A model generated the notes under the pieces. It saw nothing but the letters and a program-made list of their open reading frames with translations. It did not search any database and was not told the DNA's origin. 64,000 nucleotides of DNA from Paenibacillus auburnensis (lineage in GTDB: Bacteria > Bacillota > Bacilli > Paenibacillales > Paenibacillaceae), in NCBI RefSeq assembly GCF_927798115.1, contig NZ_CAKMMG010000001.1, positions 744,001 through 808,000 on the forward strand, in the 5' to 3' direction. Made by a program: the position numbers and the translations under genes. Shown here in pieces: positions 37,954 through 46,952 of this stretch (the first letter of the stretch is position 1; every line of letters begins with the position of its first letter).

Positions 37954-37998
37954 AAGCGGATAGATTTATCCACCCTTGTTGTAGCTGTGTAGGATACG
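37954..37998 (+). promoter_or_regulatory. 45-bp shared element (copy 2)
   Basis: Second copy of the element at 26376 (35/45 identical, ungapped, same orientation). It lies in the 294-base gap between the histidine kinase gene and the divergent FAH-family gene. It may give autoregulation of the two-component genes or add the FAH gene to the regulon. No clear -10 lies at the equivalent distance. The remaining gap (37999-38170) shows nothing else I can name. Confidence 0.5.
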
Positions 37999-38170
37999 CT
38001 CCGAGCTTAGACAAAATGATGACATGCAAAAGTCCTTGTGTATGTTATCATCTATTAGTCTGTAAATCTTGTAAGGATTTTGATAGCAGATGGAGTAGTT
38101 ACATGTCAGAGGATGTGCTATTTTTGTAAAAGCAAGCGAGATTTCCCTAAGCTGAGAGGAGAGATTTACG

Positions 38171-39067
38171 ATGAAGCTGCTCAATTATGTGCAGGATGGC
38201 GGTTATAAGCTGGGTATACATACGGATGCAGGGATTGTAGACGTTGCCGGAGCTGCTGAAGCAAGCGGACAGACGGAGTTAGCGGACCTAAATATCCATC
38301 AGGCCATTTCAGGCGGAGATGCAGTACTTGATAAGCTGCTTAGTCTTACCGATTTCGCTCACGGTAACCCGGCCAACAGCCATTTGCTGCTTGATGAAGC
38401 CGGACTCGCCTTTGGGCCGGCGGTGACCCATCCGGGTAAAATCCTCTGCGTGGGCCTCAACTACCGCAAGCATGCGGAAGAAACGAAGGCAGCGATCCCG
38501 CAGACGCCGATTCTGTTCAGCAAATTTAACAATGCGCTGGCCGGGCATCAGGAGGAGGTGCCGCTACCAGCGGTTTCTCAGCAGGTGGACTATGAGGCTG
38601 AGCTGGCCATAGTGATTGGTCGTAAGGCTTATAATGTAAGTAAAGAGGATGCACTTGATTACGTCTTCGGCTATTGCTGTGCGAATGATCTATCGGCCCG
38701 TGATTTGCAATTCCGTACCCAGCAGTGGCTGCTCGGCAAAACCTGTGATAAGTTCGCACCCGTAGGTCCGTATCTGGTTACAGCGGATGAAATAGGGAAT
38801 CCGAATAACTTGAGAATTACCTGCACGGTTAACGGTGAAGTACGGCAATCTTCGAATACGTCAGATATGATCTTCCATTGTGATGAGATTGTCAGCTACA
38901 TTTCACAGCATATGACGCTGGAGCCGGGGGACATCATTCTGACAGGTACACCGGAAGGCGTGGTACTCGGTTATCCGCCGGAGAAGCAGGTATATCTGCA
39001 TGCTGGCGATGTCGTGACCGTGGAGATCGAACAGCTGGGCAGGCTGACCAATACAATGACCTTATAA
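38171..39067 (+). CDS. Fumarylacetoacetate hydrolase (FAH) family protein
   Basis: 298 aa with the FAH fold at residues about 90-298: ILCVGLNYRKHAEE, the metal-binding acidic motif DYEAELAIVIG, YCCANDLSARDLQ, the KTCDKFAPVGPYLV segment and GDIILTGTPEGVV. The family includes acylpyruvases, 2-keto-3-deoxy-sugar-acid hydrolases and oxaloacetate decarboxylases; the sequence does not decide among them. A GAGAGGAGAG site precedes the start. The shared 45-bp element upstream hints at a link to the glycan regulon. Confidence 0.88.
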   Translation: MKLLNYVQDGGYKLGIHTDAGIVDVAGAAEASGQTELADLNIHQAISGGDAVLDKLLSLTDFAHGNPANSHLLLDEAGLAFGPAVTHPGKILCVGLNYRKHAEETKAAIPQTPILFSKFNNALAGHQEEVPLPAVSQQVDYEAELAIVIGRKAYNVSKEDALDYVFGYCCANDLSARDLQFRTQQWLLGKTCDKFAPVGPYLVTADEIGNPNNLRITCTVNGEVRQSSNTSDMIFHCDEIVSYISQHMTLEPGDIILTGTPEGVVLGYPPEKQVYLHAGDVVTVEIEQLGRLTNTMTL

Positions 39068-39099
39068 CCGTGTCTAAATGAGATCATCCTTAGCGATAT

Positions 39100-39147
39100 A
39101 AACAGCGGCAGCCATGGACGAAATTAAGTCCTAGACTGCCGCTGTTT
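39100..39147. terminator. Bidirectional terminator
   Basis: AAACAGCGGCAG and CTGCCGCTGTTT form a 12-bp stem between the convergent FAH and GNAT genes. Confidence 0.85.
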
Positions 39148-39179
39148 GATTAAGCAAACGTTCCTGTTAGTTCATCAAT

Positions 39180-39671
39180 CTAAAGGTATGTAACCATAGT
39201 TATAGATGTACCTACGACTCCAACTTCTTTAAAATCAAATCGTTGATATAATCTCACTGCTCCCAAATTGCCCGGATCTACACTTAATGATACTCCTTTT
39301 ATGCCCTTTTCTTTCATTTCATCAATAAGTGTTTTTATCAACGCTGCACCAATTCCTCTTCCTCGATATTCAGCCTTTACAGCCAAGCCTAGTTCTGGTA
39401 TATCATGACGAACATATCCAAATCCTTTATTGTCTTCAGTGAACAACCGGGCCGTAATTGAGCCTACAGATAAGCCAATGCTATTTACTGCAATGAATCC
39501 CATGTCTCCTTCTTTACCCCAGCCTTCCACATACTTGGATAAAAAGGGCTCATTAATGACGTTCCGGTTAAAAGGCTGTTGTCCTTCGGGAACATATAAA
39601 GATTCGTAGAGCATTTCCCTTAAAAAAGGTGTATCTGCCTCAGCAACTGGTCTGATTGAATAAGAATCCAA
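39180..39671 (-). CDS. GNAT family N-acetyltransferase
   Basis: 163 aa from TTG 39671 (eight bases after GGGAGG; TTG 39677 is only two bases away). The acetyl-CoA motif is AEYRGRGIGAALIKTLI and motif B ends NLGAVRLYQRFDFKEVG. The gene is visibly richer in A/T at wobble positions than its neighbours, so it may have been acquired separately. The substrate is unknown. Confidence 0.85.
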   Translation of the reverse strand: MDSYSIRPVAEADTPFLREMLYESLYVPEGQQPFNRNVINEPFLSKYVEGWGKEGDMGFIAVNSIGLSVGSITARLFTEDNKGFGYVRHDIPELGLAVKAEYRGRGIGAALIKTLIDEMKEKGIKGVSLSVDPGNLGAVRLYQRFDFKEVGVVGTSITMVTYL

Positions 39672-39677
39672 AGTCAA

Positions 39678-40037
39678 TACCTCCCAAAATAATGATTATG
39701 ATTAGCAGATGTCCCCTCAAATAGCTGTTACCCGGTTGCTTCCATTCTTTGGTTCCGCTCTTCCTGTAAAATAGTATAGTATAACTCGTCCCAGATTAAA
39801 TACCCATCCATTTAGTCAAAAGCATAATTTCCCCCAATATCCTATCGGTATAGAGCTTATGCATAATCTTTTCAACAATTCGCAAAAAGATCAAAAACAA
39901 GCAGACAAAACCCGGAATTTAAGTATAGAGTGCTGCATAGTCTAGAGTAATTCTTCTCGCGTAAGCTTTTGCAGAAGGGACACAGTCAGTGGAGTGGCTG
40001 GTTTCGGTCTGCCGTGAGGGATGGAGGCACTTGTACG
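39678..40037 (+). other. Intergenic leader before hydE
   Basis: About 360 bases, AT-rich in the first two thirds, without a convincing ORF or known riboswitch. A weak sigma-A-like pair (TTGGTT and TAGTAT, 17 bases apart, about 39752-39780) and several TATA-like stretches could start the hydE transcript. The last 80 bases are G-rich and might form a hairpin; I cannot name it. Confidence 0.3.
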
Positions 40038-41105
40038 ATGGACGCCCTATTAAGCAAATTGTCCGAACAGCATATGCTCACAGCAGATGAAATCATCTGG
40101 TTTCTCCGGCATTTAACCCCCGACCTTAAGAAACGGTTATATCTTTTAGCTTCTGAGACCTGCAAGCAGTATTATGCTGAAAGCGTTTACTCCCGCGGTT
40201 TGATTGAGTTCTCCAACTTCTGTAAACAGGATTGTATGTATTGTGGTCTGCGTAGATCCAATTCACTGGCCCAGCGGTATAGGCTGACGGAGGAAGAAAT
40301 ACTCGAGTGTGCTGAAGAAGGTTATCAGCTTGGATATCGTTCGTTTGTACTGCAGAGCGGGGAGGACTTCCGGTTTACAGAGCAAGCGATGGTCTCAATT
40401 GTCAGAAATCTGAAAAGGCTTTTTCCCGATTCGGCTGTTACATTGTCAGTCGGCGAACGAAGTGAAGCCTTTTATCGTGCTTTGTATGATGCAGGCGCTG
40501 ACCGGTATCTGCTGCGGCATGAGGCAGCTTCACGCCAGCTCTATGAGTCGCTGCATCCCGGCATGTCGTATGACAACCGCATGAACTGCCTGCGTGTGCT
40601 GAAAGAGATCGGCTATCAGGTAGGGGCTGGCTTCATGGTGGGGCTTCCCGGCCAAACCTATCAGCATCTTGCCGAAGATTTGTTGTTTCTGCAAGAGTTC
40701 CATCCGGAAATGATCGGGATCGGCCCGTTTATCCCTCATAGTGCAACACCGCTTAAAGAGGCTGCCGGCGGAACAGTGGAGGACACTCTGGTCATGATAG
40801 CCATGGCAAGATTAATGGTTCCCGATGCTTTAATGCCAGCTACCACTGCTATGGGCACACTTGATCCGGTTGGGCGGGAAAAGGCGATTGCAGCAGGAGC
40901 GAACGTCGTTATGCCTATTCTGTCCCCGCTGAAGGTCCGCCGCAAATATGCGCTCTATGAGCATAAAATCTGCATGGGCGATGATCCCGCGCATTGCCGG
41001 AGTTGTATTGAAATGCGGATTGCCGTGTCCGGATACAAGCTGGAGCTGAGCCGCGGCGACCACTGTAATTTTCCCTGCTTATCTAAGGAAGAACTCGCAA
41101 GGTGA
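40038..41105 (+). CDS. hydE: [FeFe]-hydrogenase H-cluster maturase HydE (radical SAM)
   Basis: 355 aa from ATG 40038 (GGAGG ten bases upstream). The radical SAM CX3CX2C motif is Cys62, Cys66, Cys69 (NFCKQDCMYCGLRR). The auxiliary cluster motif CX7CX2C, present only in some HydE proteins, is also here (Cys312, Cys320, Cys323). HydE acts on the organometallic product of HydG during synthesis of the H-cluster diiron subunit. It heads the hydrogen cluster, 78 bases before the oxidoreductase genes. Confidence 0.93.
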   Translation: MDALLSKLSEQHMLTADEIIWFLRHLTPDLKKRLYLLASETCKQYYAESVYSRGLIEFSNFCKQDCMYCGLRRSNSLAQRYRLTEEEILECAEEGYQLGYRSFVLQSGEDFRFTEQAMVSIVRNLKRLFPDSAVTLSVGERSEAFYRALYDAGADRYLLRHEAASRQLYESLHPGMSYDNRMNCLRVLKEIGYQVGAGFMVGLPGQTYQHLAEDLLFLQEFHPEMIGIGPFIPHSATPLKEAAGGTVEDTLVMIAMARLMVPDALMPATTAMGTLDPVGREKAIAAGANVVMPILSPLKVRRKYALYEHKICMGDDPAHCRSCIEMRIAVSGYKLELSRGDHCNFPCLSKEELAR

Positions 41106-41121
41106 GCTTTCTTATAAGGAA

Positions 41122-41143
41122 GTAAGTGAAACATTTCACTTAC
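41122..41143. promoter_or_regulatory. Rex/FNR-like palindrome before the oxidoreductase-hydrogenase genes
   Basis: Arms GTAAGTGAAA and TTTCACTTAC flank a central CA: a perfect 10-bp inverted repeat. Its core GTGAAA-N2-TTTCAC equals the centre of the Bacillus Rex consensus (TTGTGAA...TTCACAA) and is also close to FNR sites (TGTGA-N6-TCACA), though the outer bases differ. With no T-run after it, it is better read as an operator than a terminator. It would let NADH/NAD+ ratio or oxygen status control the genes that follow. Confidence 0.55.
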
Positions 41144-41183
41144 GGAATAAAGAATTCAGCAGCACTACAAAGGAGGAAACCAG

Positions 41184-42176
41184 TTGTCTACTTTGACGAA
41201 GAAAAACGCACTCGGCTTCTTTGAAATCCGGCTTGAATCCATCGGCGGACTCGGCGCCAACCTGGCAGGAAAAATGCTTGCGGAGACCGGCGCGCTCGAG
41301 CTGGGCTTTAACGCCGCTAACTTCTCTTCCTATGGCTCTGAGAAAAAAGGCTCTCCCGTGAAAACCTTTGTCCGCTTCTGTGATCCGGAGATTGAGATCA
41401 GAGATCATAGTCCGATTGAAGAGCCGCATCTGATCGCGGTTTTTCACGAGGCTCTGTACAAGATTGTAAACGTGGCAAGCGGCCTGCAGCCGGACGGGGT
41501 GGTTCTGGTCAACACAACCCGCGACTTCGATGATGTACGTTCAAGTCTGAAGATTGAATCCGGGACAATTGCCCTGATTGATGCCATGGGGATAGCCGTT
41601 GAGGAGAGAACCAAGATCAACACGGCGATGCTTGGTGCGATGTTCCGTATTTGTGATTTCCTCGATCCCGAGGCGATGCGTACCGTTATCCGCAGAACGT
41701 TCGAGAAGAAATATCCGCAGCTTGTGGAGCCCAACCTCCGCACTTTCGACCGGGGCTACAATGAGGTGGAATTCAAAACGTATGAAGTACCGGAAGGCTC
41801 GCAGATTAAACCTTTCAAACGTGTACAATCCTTGCTTGGTTACAAAACGCAATTGCCAGGCGGAGTGATCGCAGCACAGGGAAACAGCATACTCAAGGAT
41901 CTGGGCGGTTCCCGCGCAGGGCTGCTACCGGAGTTTCATGCCGAGAAATGCATCAATTGCGCGGCCTGCGATAATGTCTGCCCGGACTATTGCTTCGTAT
42001 GGGAATCGGCAGAAGACAAGCGCGGCCGCCTGCAGCAGGTTCTGCGGGGCATTGATTATCAATATTGTAAAGGCTGCCTGAAATGCGTCGAAGCCTGCCC
42101 TTCTGATGCGCTGACCAGCCTCCGCGAAGAACCCGGCTATGCCGAGCTGAACCGTGTTACCCAAGTGTTCTGTTAA
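41184..42176 (+). CDS. 2-oxoacid:ferredoxin oxidoreductase, fused gamma and delta parts
   Basis: 330 aa from TTG 41184 (AAAGGAGG eight bases upstream). Residues 1-190 are the gamma (POR) domain: IRLESIGGLGANLAGKMLAE and the ANFSSYGSEKKGSPV segment. Residues about 255-320 carry two [4Fe-4S] ferredoxin motifs (CINCAACDNVC and CKGCLKCVEACP), the delta part. It pairs with the following alpha-beta polypeptide and passes electrons from 2-oxoacid oxidation to ferredoxin. Confidence 0.9.
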   Translation: MSTLTKKNALGFFEIRLESIGGLGANLAGKMLAETGALELGFNAANFSSYGSEKKGSPVKTFVRFCDPEIEIRDHSPIEEPHLIAVFHEALYKIVNVASGLQPDGVVLVNTTRDFDDVRSSLKIESGTIALIDAMGIAVEERTKINTAMLGAMFRICDFLDPEAMRTVIRRTFEKKYPQLVEPNLRTFDRGYNEVEFKTYEVPEGSQIKPFKRVQSLLGYKTQLPGGVIAAQGNSILKDLGGSRAGLLPEFHAEKCINCAACDNVCPDYCFVWESAEDKRGRLQQVLRGIDYQYCKGCLKCVEACPSDALTSLREEPGYAELNRVTQVFC

Positions 42177-42198
42177 ATGAAGAGGGAGGAACCTACTA

Positions 42199-44490
42199 AT
42201 GGCTGTTAGTGAAAATAAATTATCTGATGCTGTGCCTGCCGAGCAGGTCACATGCTTTGAATCCGGCAATGAAATGGCGGCTACAGCAGCCGCACAGATC
42301 AACTACCATATGATGGGCTATTTCCCTATTACTCCGTCCACTGAGGTGGCGCAATATCTTGATCAGATGAAGGCCCGCGGGCAGCATGATATTCAGCTGG
42401 TTGCAGCGGACGGAGAACACGGCTCCGCCGGCATCTGTTACGGCGCAGCTATGGCTGGGGCACGGGTTATTAACGCCACCAGCTCGCAAGGATTTCTGTA
42501 CATGCTGGAGCAGCTGCCTACCCAGTCTGGCACCCGCTTTCCAATGGTCCTAAATCTCGTTACCCGCGCGGTCAGCGGACCGCTCGATATCCGCGGCGAT
42601 CATTCCGACCTGTATTACGGCCTGAATACCGGCTGGGTCATCCTGACAGCCAGCACACCGCAGGCAGTATACGATATGAACATTATGGCACTTAGGATTG
42701 CCGAGCACTCGGAAGTCCGGCTGCCGGTAATTGTAGCTTATGACGGTTTCTTCACCTCCCACCAAAAACGCAAAGTAAAGTACTTTAAGGATAACGCTAT
42801 AGTTCAGCAATTTGTAGGCCCGAATCCGAATCACGCCTACGCTAATGTATCTGATCCGTCCCGGCCGGTGACTATCGGTGCGCACATGGGCGGAGATGAC
42901 CTGCTCAACAACCATTATCAGCTGTCTGAAGCGCTTGAAAAGGCCGGCGAAGTATACAGTGAAGTAGCCCGGGAATATGCGCTTTTGTCAGGACGTGAAT
43001 ATAAGGTTCTCGATCTGTACCGGATGGAAGATGCTGAATACGCCTTGTTCCTGCTCAATTCTGCAGGTGAGACGGCCAAGGATACCGTCGACGCGCTGCG
43101 TGCCAAAGGGATCAAAGCGGGGCTGATCCGGCCGAATATCATCCGGCCATTCCCGGCAGAAGAGCTGCGTACTGCACTTAAGAACGTCAAAGCCCTGCTT
43201 GTCGGCGAACGTGCAGACTCTTATGGTGCACAGGGCGGCAATCTGACCCATGAAATCCGCTCGGCACTGCAAATTGATCCGGATAACAAAACCATCATTC
43301 TCTCGCGGATCTTTGGCCTTGGCGGAAAGGATTTCTATGCGGATGATGCGGCTGCCTTCTTCCAGCTGGCCATCGATGCAGCAGAGCAAGGCAGCGCTGA
43401 GAAGCCTTTTGACTATTACGGCTATTATCCCGGTGAAGAAAAAGACGCACTTGCGCCGGTAATCGAACCGATGCATGGCAATGCCTACAAAACCGGACTG
43501 ATCCAGGTGACCCAAAACGAAGAAACAGGCCTGCTCAAAGTCAAGCTGCCGCCGCTGCGGCAATTGACCGTGAAGCCTCACCGTTTAGCTCCCGGACATG
43601 GCGCCTGCCCCGGCTGCGGGGCACTTTCTGCCCTGGAATTGTTCTTCAAAGGCATTGAGGGTGATATGGTCGTACTGTTTCAGACGGGCTGCGCGTATGT
43701 GGTCACGGCAAGCTACCCGTATTCCTCACACAAACAGACCTTTGTGCACAACCTCTTCCAGAATGGTGCAGCTACACTGGCCGGGATGGTAGATGCTTTC
43801 TATGAGCTGAAGCGGCGCGGAGAAATCCAGGTTTCTGATGACGTTACCTTTGTGATGGTCTCAGGTGACGGCGGTATGGATATCGGGATGGGAGCGACCG
43901 TAGGCGCAGCCCTGCGCAACCATAAAATGATCATTCTGGAATACGACAATGAAGGCTATATGAACACCGGTTCCCAGCTGTCCTATAGCACGCCGATGGG
44001 ACACATGACCAGCACCTCCGGTGTCGGCACCACGCAGAAGGGGAAAAAAGGCCACCATAAAGACACCGCGCAAATACTAGCTGCCTGCAATATTCCTTAC
44101 GTGTTTACCGGTGTAGAGAGCAACCCGCAGGATCTGCTGCAAAAAGCGGCTAAAGCCCAGTGGTATGCGAATAATGTGGGCACTGCCTACGGCAAAATCC
44201 TCTGTGCCTGCCCGCTCAACTGGAAGACACCGGATGACCAGGGCAATGAGCTGGTGAAGGCAGCTGTAGATTCCTGCTTCTTCCCGCTGTATGAGATTGA
44301 ACAGGGCATTACCCGCATTACCTATAATCCGGAAGAGAAGGGCAAGCGGATCCCGGCGGTTGACTGGCTGAAACGTATGGGCAAAACGAAGCATCTGGTG
44401 AAGGATACCGAGCTGCTGCAAGATTTTGAGAATGAAATCGAACGCCGCTGGAACCGGTTGAAGCTCAGACATGAAAACGCGCTGCTCTAA
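42199..44490 (+). CDS. 2-oxoacid (probably pyruvate):ferredoxin oxidoreductase, fused alpha and beta parts
   Basis: 763 aa. The alpha half (about 1-400) has the PFOR_N signature GYFPITPSTEVAQYL, the GDHSDLYYGLNTG and YDGFFTSHQKRKV segments shared with pyruvate enzymes, and the domain II region. The beta half (about 460-763) has HGACPGCGALSALELFF and the thiamine diphosphate motif GDGGMDIGMGATVGAALRN. Pyruvate is the likely substrate, by similarity. The alpha-beta/gamma-delta partition is unusual: single-chain, four-subunit and gamma-alpha/beta forms are the common ones. Confidence 0.9.
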   Translation: MAVSENKLSDAVPAEQVTCFESGNEMAATAAAQINYHMMGYFPITPSTEVAQYLDQMKARGQHDIQLVAADGEHGSAGICYGAAMAGARVINATSSQGFLYMLEQLPTQSGTRFPMVLNLVTRAVSGPLDIRGDHSDLYYGLNTGWVILTASTPQAVYDMNIMALRIAEHSEVRLPVIVAYDGFFTSHQKRKVKYFKDNAIVQQFVGPNPNHAYANVSDPSRPVTIGAHMGGDDLLNNHYQLSEALEKAGEVYSEVAREYALLSGREYKVLDLYRMEDAEYALFLLNSAGETAKDTVDALRAKGIKAGLIRPNIIRPFPAEELRTALKNVKALLVGERADSYGAQGGNLTHEIRSALQIDPDNKTIILSRIFGLGGKDFYADDAAAFFQLAIDAAEQGSAEKPFDYYGYYPGEEKDALAPVIEPMHGNAYKTGLIQVTQNEETGLLKVKLPPLRQLTVKPHRLAPGHGACPGCGALSALELFFKGIEGDMVVLFQTGCAYVVTASYPYSSHKQTFVHNLFQNGAATLAGMVDAFYELKRRGEIQVSDDVTFVMVSGDGGMDIGMGATVGAALRNHKMIILEYDNEGYMNTGSQLSYSTPMGHMTSTSGVGTTQKGKKGHHKDTAQILAACNIPYVFTGVESNPQDLLQKAAKAQWYANNVGTAYGKILCACPLNWKTPDDQGNELVKAAVDSCFFPLYEIEQGITRITYNPEEKGKRIPAVDWLKRMGKTKHLVKDTELLQDFENEIERRWNRLKLRHENALL

Positions 44491-44515
44491 TCTGGATTGA
44501 AGGGAGCCTGCCTAA

Positions 44516-45016
44516 ATGGAACACCAACAAACCTGCTCAAGCGTCGACATTGCCGAAGCCGATGAGAAGTTGGAGAAAGTGAAACACGCCATCGAGCAGT
44601 TCAAACTCATGAAGGGTGCTTTGATCCCTGTACTTCATGAAGTGCAGGATATATACGGATTTTTGCCGGAGCCTGTGCTCCAGGTGGTTTCGGAAGAGCT
44701 GAATCTGCCCTTAAGTGAAATTTATGGGGTTGCTTCGTTTTATCATTTCTTTTCCCTGACTCCGAAAGGAGAGCATGTGATTCATGTCTGCATGGGAACC
44801 GCCTGCTACATCAAAGGGGCTCAAGCGGTGCTGGACCGGCTCAGTACAGAGCTTAAGGTTCCTGTGCAAGGAACGACAGAGGACAACAAATTTACACTTG
44901 AAGCGACACGATGTCTGGGAGCCTGCGGACTCGCCCCTGTCATGACGATCGGTGAGAAAGTACATGGACGCCTAGTGCCTAATGCCGTGCCGAAAATTAT
45001 TAATGAGTATAAGTAA
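44516..45016 (+). CDS. hydC: NuoE-like [2Fe-2S] subunit of the trimeric [FeFe] hydrogenase
   Basis: 166 aa, thioredoxin-like [2Fe-2S] ferredoxin of the complex I 24-kDa family: GALIPVLHEVQDIYGFLPE helical start, then cluster ligands in CMGTACYIKGA and TRCLGACGLAP. Together with the next two genes it makes the HydABC/HndACD-type NAD(P)-linked hydrogenase. Gene names differ between organisms (HydC in Thermotoga, HndA in Desulfovibrio). Confidence 0.9.
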   Translation: MEHQQTCSSVDIAEADEKLEKVKHAIEQFKLMKGALIPVLHEVQDIYGFLPEPVLQVVSEELNLPLSEIYGVASFYHFFSLTPKGEHVIHVCMGTACYIKGAQAVLDRLSTELKVPVQGTTEDNKFTLEATRCLGACGLAPVMTIGEKVHGRLVPNAVPKIINEYK

Positions 45017-45057
45017 TTCCCGGCAATTCACGCACATTTTTAACAGGAGGTATTGGC

Positions 45058-46935
45058 ATGAAGCTGTTAACGGATCTTGATGCTATCCGCACGCTTACGC
45101 AGAGCCGTCTGGATAACCGGAGAATCACCGGGGCCTCCGGGGAGTCTATTACATTCAGATCAGTGATGGTGTGCGGCGGTACAGGATGCACATCCTCGGA
45201 TTCTAATACCATCATCGCCGCTTTGGAGCAGGAAATATCCAGCCACGGGATTGAGAGTCAGGTGGAGGTCGTGCGAACGGGCTGTTTCGGCCTTTGCGAG
45301 CTGGGGCCAGTCGTGATCGTCTATCCGGAGGGCATTTTTTACAGCCGGGTAGAGGTGAAGGATATTCCTGCTCTTGTGGAACAGCATTTGCTGAACGGCA
45401 AGCCTTATGACAAGAAAATATACGAAAAGACCCGGCATGGTGAGGAAATCCTGAGCTTTGAGGAAACAGACTTTTATAAAAAACAAGTGCGGATCGCGCT
45501 TCGCAATTGCGGTACCATTGATCCCGAAGTCATAGATGAGTACATTGCCAGTGACGGTTACAAAGCGCTTGCCCAGGTGCTTACGACGATGAGCCGCGAG
45601 CAGGTGATTGACACGGTTAAGCAGTCCGGGCTGCGGGGACGCGGCGGCGGCGGATTCCTCACTGGTCTTAAGTGGGAGTTCGCGGCCAAACAGAACAAAC
45701 AGCAGAAGTATGTCATCTGCAATGCCGACGAGGGTGATCCAGGAGCATTCATGGACCGTTCAATCCTGGAAGGCAATCCACACTCGGTCATCGAGGCGAT
45801 GGCCATTGCAGGGTATGCCATCGGTGCGAACCAGGGGTTCATCTATGTCCGGGCAGAATATCCTATCGCGGTACAGCGGTTTACCAAAGCACTGGATCAA
45901 GCACGCGAGTACGGGCTGCTGGGCGATGACATTTTTGGCACCGGCTTTACCTTTAACATCGATGTGCGCCTTGGCGCGGGGGCATTTGTCTGCGGAGAGG
46001 AAACCGCTTTGATTCACTCCATAGAAGGCCACCGGGGGATGCCGACACCTAAGCCTCCCTTCCCGGCTGTTGAAGGATTATGGGGGATGCCGACAATCAT
46101 CAATAATGTGGAAACGCTTGCTAATATTGCTCAGATTATTCTGAACGGCGCAGAGTGGTACGCAAGTATCGGAACCGAGAAATCGAAGGGGACCAAGGTG
46201 TTTGCACTCGGAGGCAAGGTCGTGAACACCGGACTGGTTGAGGTTCCGATGGGCATTACGCTGCGCGAGGTCATCTTTGAAATCGGCGGCGGGATTCCCG
46301 GCGGTAAAAAATTCAAGGCCGTTCAAACGGGAGGGCCGTCGGGGGGTTGCCTGACCGAAGAACATCTGGACTGCACCATAGATTTTGATACACTGACCAG
46401 TCTAGGTTCCATGATGGGCTCAGGCGGAATGATCATTATGGATGAAGATACCTGCATGGTGGATGTCGCCCGGTTCTATCTGGACTTCACCCGTGACGAA
46501 TCATGCGGCAAATGCACCCCTTGCCGGATCGGTACCAAACGGCTGCTTGAGATGCTCGATAAGATTACCGATGGCAAAGGGACGATGGAGGATCTCGAGA
46601 ATTTGGAGCAGCTGTCGCTGCAGATTAAGAACGCCTCTCTGTGTGCGTTAGGGCAGACTGCCCCCAACCCGGTATTGTCGACCATTAAATATTTCCGTGA
46701 TGAATATATGGCTCATATTACGGACAGCAAATGTCCGGCCGGTGTCTGCAAATCCCTGATCTCCTATGAAATCGATGCTGAGCTGTGCCGCGGCTGCAGT
46801 CTCTGTGCCCGGAAATGCCCTAGCGATGCGATTTCCGGCAAAGTGAAGGAACCGTATGTCATCGATAAGGCAACCTGCATCAAATGCGGCGTCTGCTTCG
46901 ATGTGTGCAAGTTCAAAGCGGTAGCGATAGTCTGA
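45058..46935 (+). CDS. hydB: NuoF-like NADH-binding flavoprotein subunit of the [FeFe] hydrogenase
   Basis: 625 aa. Residues about 30-125: [2Fe-2S] thioredoxin-like domain (CGGTGCTSSDS, TGCFGLCELGP). Then the NADH/FMN core: RGRGGGGFLTGLKW, NADEGDPGAFMDRS, CGEETALIHSIEGHRG; the [4Fe-4S] motif CGKCTPCRIGTKRL; and a C-terminal 2x[4Fe-4S] ferredoxin (CRGCSLCARKCP, CIKCGVCFDVC). This extended form is that of electron-bifurcating HydB, which couples NADH and ferredoxin to H2. Confidence 0.93.
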   Translation: MKLLTDLDAIRTLTQSRLDNRRITGASGESITFRSVMVCGGTGCTSSDSNTIIAALEQEISSHGIESQVEVVRTGCFGLCELGPVVIVYPEGIFYSRVEVKDIPALVEQHLLNGKPYDKKIYEKTRHGEEILSFEETDFYKKQVRIALRNCGTIDPEVIDEYIASDGYKALAQVLTTMSREQVIDTVKQSGLRGRGGGGFLTGLKWEFAAKQNKQQKYVICNADEGDPGAFMDRSILEGNPHSVIEAMAIAGYAIGANQGFIYVRAEYPIAVQRFTKALDQAREYGLLGDDIFGTGFTFNIDVRLGAGAFVCGEETALIHSIEGHRGMPTPKPPFPAVEGLWGMPTIINNVETLANIAQIILNGAEWYASIGTEKSKGTKVFALGGKVVNTGLVEVPMGITLREVIFEIGGGIPGGKKFKAVQTGGPSGGCLTEEHLDCTIDFDTLTSLGSMMGSGGMIIMDEDTCMVDVARFYLDFTRDESCGKCTPCRIGTKRLLEMLDKITDGKGTMEDLENLEQLSLQIKNASLCALGQTAPNPVLSTIKYFRDEYMAHITDSKCPAGVCKSLISYEIDAELCRGCSLCARKCPSDAISGKVKEPYVIDKATCIKCGVCFDVCKFKAVAIV

Positions 46936-46952
46936 CGATAGGAGTGATCAGG

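Noticed and set aside
39969..40037. N-terminal 23-aa extension of HydE
   Set aside because: No ribosome site before the upstream start; GGAGG lies ten bases before the ATG at 40038 and the shorter form matches the usual HydE length.
40181..40196. CcpA (cre)-like sequence TGAAAGCGTTTAC in hydE
   Set aside because: It lies about 145 bases inside the coding region and lacks the final CA; a chance match is more likely than an operator.
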